A DNA stretch of 64,000 nucleotides from contig JAQFVV010012489.1 of the NCBI GenBank assembly GCA_028023455.1, positions 2,853,881 through 2,917,880 of the forward strand, read 5' to 3'. Made by a program: the position numbers and the translations under genes. Source of the DNA: Epiperipatus broadwayi. Taxonomy: Eukaryota; Onychophora; Udeonychophora; Euonychophora; Peripatidae. Shown here one piece after another: positions 62,742 to 64,000 of this stretch. The notes under the pieces were generated by a model, which was not told where the DNA came from, made no database searches, and was given only the letters and a program-made list of their open reading frames with translations. Numbering within the stretch: the stretch's first letter is position 1; every line of letters begins with the position of its first letter.

Positions 62742-64000
62742 ATGACAGACAAAAATAAATTATGGCCCTTATTCCCAGGAGGCTGTAAAGTCACCGACCA
62801 AGGCAGTGGTTGGTGGCCAAAGATGGAGGGTGCTAAGAATCCCCTCATTGTGGACCCAGGCTGCCATTTGATGATGACTCTTTATTTAGGAACTTACAAC
62901 AGAAGACCATTTTCAAGTGAAGAAAGATTGGAAGAATTAGAAGAACTGTCTTATATTAAATGGGACATTATTGGACTTTGTGAAGTTAGAAGAAAAGGTG
63001 AAGAGACAATTGATTTAAAAAATGGATATGTACTCTATTATAAATGCACAAATATTGGAATATAAGTGGAGTAGGATTCATTATAAATAAAAAGTAGAAG
63101 AACAACATTGTGGAGATTGATGGTGTATTGGACAGAGTGGCAAGATTAGTTATACACCTTAATAGCAGATACCAAGTGCAGATAATTGAAGTTTATGCCC
63201 CAACAAGTTCTCATAGTGACGAAGTAGTAGAAGATTTTTATATGGATGTAGAAAAGGCTTTTGAACAGAGTAAACAACATTTTAAAATTGTTATGGGAGA
63301 CTTTAATACTAGAATTGGTAAACAAATGAAAGATGAAAGTGCTGTAGGTAATTTTGGTTATGGTAATAGAAATGAGAGAGGACATAGACTTGTGGAGTTT
63401 GCAGAAAAAAAAACAACTTTATATTATGAATTTTTTTTTTTGAGAAAAATGTTAAAAGGAAATGGACATGGAAGCATCCAAATGAAGATACAGCAGAATT
63501 GGATTATATTTTGACTAAAAGAAAATACATATTTCAAGATTGTAATGTTCTTAATAAATTTAATACAGTAAGTGATCCTCGATTAGTAAGGTGTAAGATA
63601 CGTGTTAATACAAAACTAGAGAGACAAAAATTATTAAGAAAAACAATATTTACAGTTGATATTCCTAATCTTCAGAAACATTCTAATGAATTTAAATTAG
63701 AAGTTTCAAATCAGTTTCAAGTAATAGTAGATTTTGAACATAATTCAGATTTGAATGAAATTAATATGAAAATAACTGATACATTTTTAAAAACTGCAAC
63801 AAAGATAGTTGGTAGAAAAAAGCAGCATTTGACCAATAACATTTTTACTGAGACTAGAGAATTTATGAAGATAAGAAAGAATATTAAGATTTACAAAAAT
63901 GATGCATTAAAAAAAATTGAATATCTTGAATTTTGTAAAATGGTGCGAAAAATAATTGAAAATGATATAAAAAAGTATAACTGTGAACTAGCAAGAAAAG
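62742..64000 (+). mobile_element. RTE-like LINE, family B: 5' end with AP endonuclease domain, runs off the window
   Basis: This is the best preserved copy of family B. The first frame (62742-63065) has a short leader and then the start of an APE-type endonuclease: LGTYN, then IKWDIIGLCEVRRKGEE with the catalytic Glu. A frameshift near 63062 and a stop near 63092 lead to the next frame (63110-63514), with IIEVYAPTS and MGDFN at 63293-63307 (catalytic Asp and Asn). A second frameshift at the T-run near 63430 leads to a frame open from 63457 to the window end, with LDYILTKRK, then SDPRLV (63571-63588) where active enzymes have SDH, then the linker with IEYLEF (63916-63933) and NDIKKYNCEL. The RT lies beyond the window. 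This family is often labelled craniofacial development protein 2-like in animal annotations. Its frameshifts and the lost His make this copy inactive, though it is young compared with the relics at 19 and 39 kb. Confidence 0.92.

Noticed and set aside
62069-62848. Open frames crossing the N gap on both strands
   Set aside because: They are open only because N codons contain no stops; the flanking 34-bp identity shows the gap is an assembly artefact.
63146-63385. Minus-strand 79-codon frame inside the right-end LINE
   Set aside because: It is the antisense shadow of the endonuclease domain.

Overview
The window is 64 kb of very AT-rich DNA with long introns' worth of non-coding sequence, one recognisable spliced host exon, tRNA-derived SINEs, RTE-type LINEs, a Merlin DNA transposon relic and many microsatellites. 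This is an animal (bilaterian invertebrate) nuclear genome; nothing looks bacterial, viral or organellar. I cannot fix the phylum: the repeat set would fit an arthropod (for example an arachnid) or a mollusc. The cephalopod SINEs I would have expected in an octopus are not seen.

The only confident host coding sequence is one internal exon on the minus strand, 59013-59157. It encodes the end of the first catalytic domain (C1a) of a transmembrane adenylate cyclase, closest by eye to the ADCY1/rutabaga class. It has good splice sites on both sides. I found no second cyclase exon, so much or all of the window is plausibly intron of this gene. The intron 3' of the exon would then be at least 59 kb and the one 5' of it at least 4.8 kb.

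Layout. 1-8.8 kb: AT-rich unique sequence that keeps CpGs, with a CpG-richer part at 5.8-7.5 kb. 8.8-11.8 kb: a decayed LINE (family A, plus strand). 13-18 kb: satellites, a long hairpin (14.5 kb) and two patches that look like conserved non-coding elements (15.5-16.1 kb). 19-20.1 kb and 39.0-41.0 kb: decayed minus-strand RTE-like LINEs (family B). 21.4, 25.2, 37.1, 47.5 and 48.6 kb: five copies of one tRNA-derived SINE, three with clear target-site duplications. 26.4-28.5 and 30.9-34.0 kb: two copies of an unclassified dispersed repeat; the second is interrupted by a segment carrying a Merlin transposase relic. 28.9-30.4 kb: a minus-strand LTR-retrotransposon Gag relic lying between those copies. 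43-58 kb: hairpins, tandem duplications and a minisatellite. 62.1-62.6 kb: a 500-N gap flanked by the same 34 bases on both sides. 62.7 kb to the end: the 5' part of the best preserved family B LINE, running off the window.

No operon or pathway is present. The most unusual pattern is a set of sequence-unrelated long hairpins (arms about 43-92 bp, loops 5-35 nt), together with tandem duplications whose offsets cluster near 200 bp or about twice that. These suggest repeated fold-back or template-switch events, or hairpin-RNA loci, inside a giant intron.
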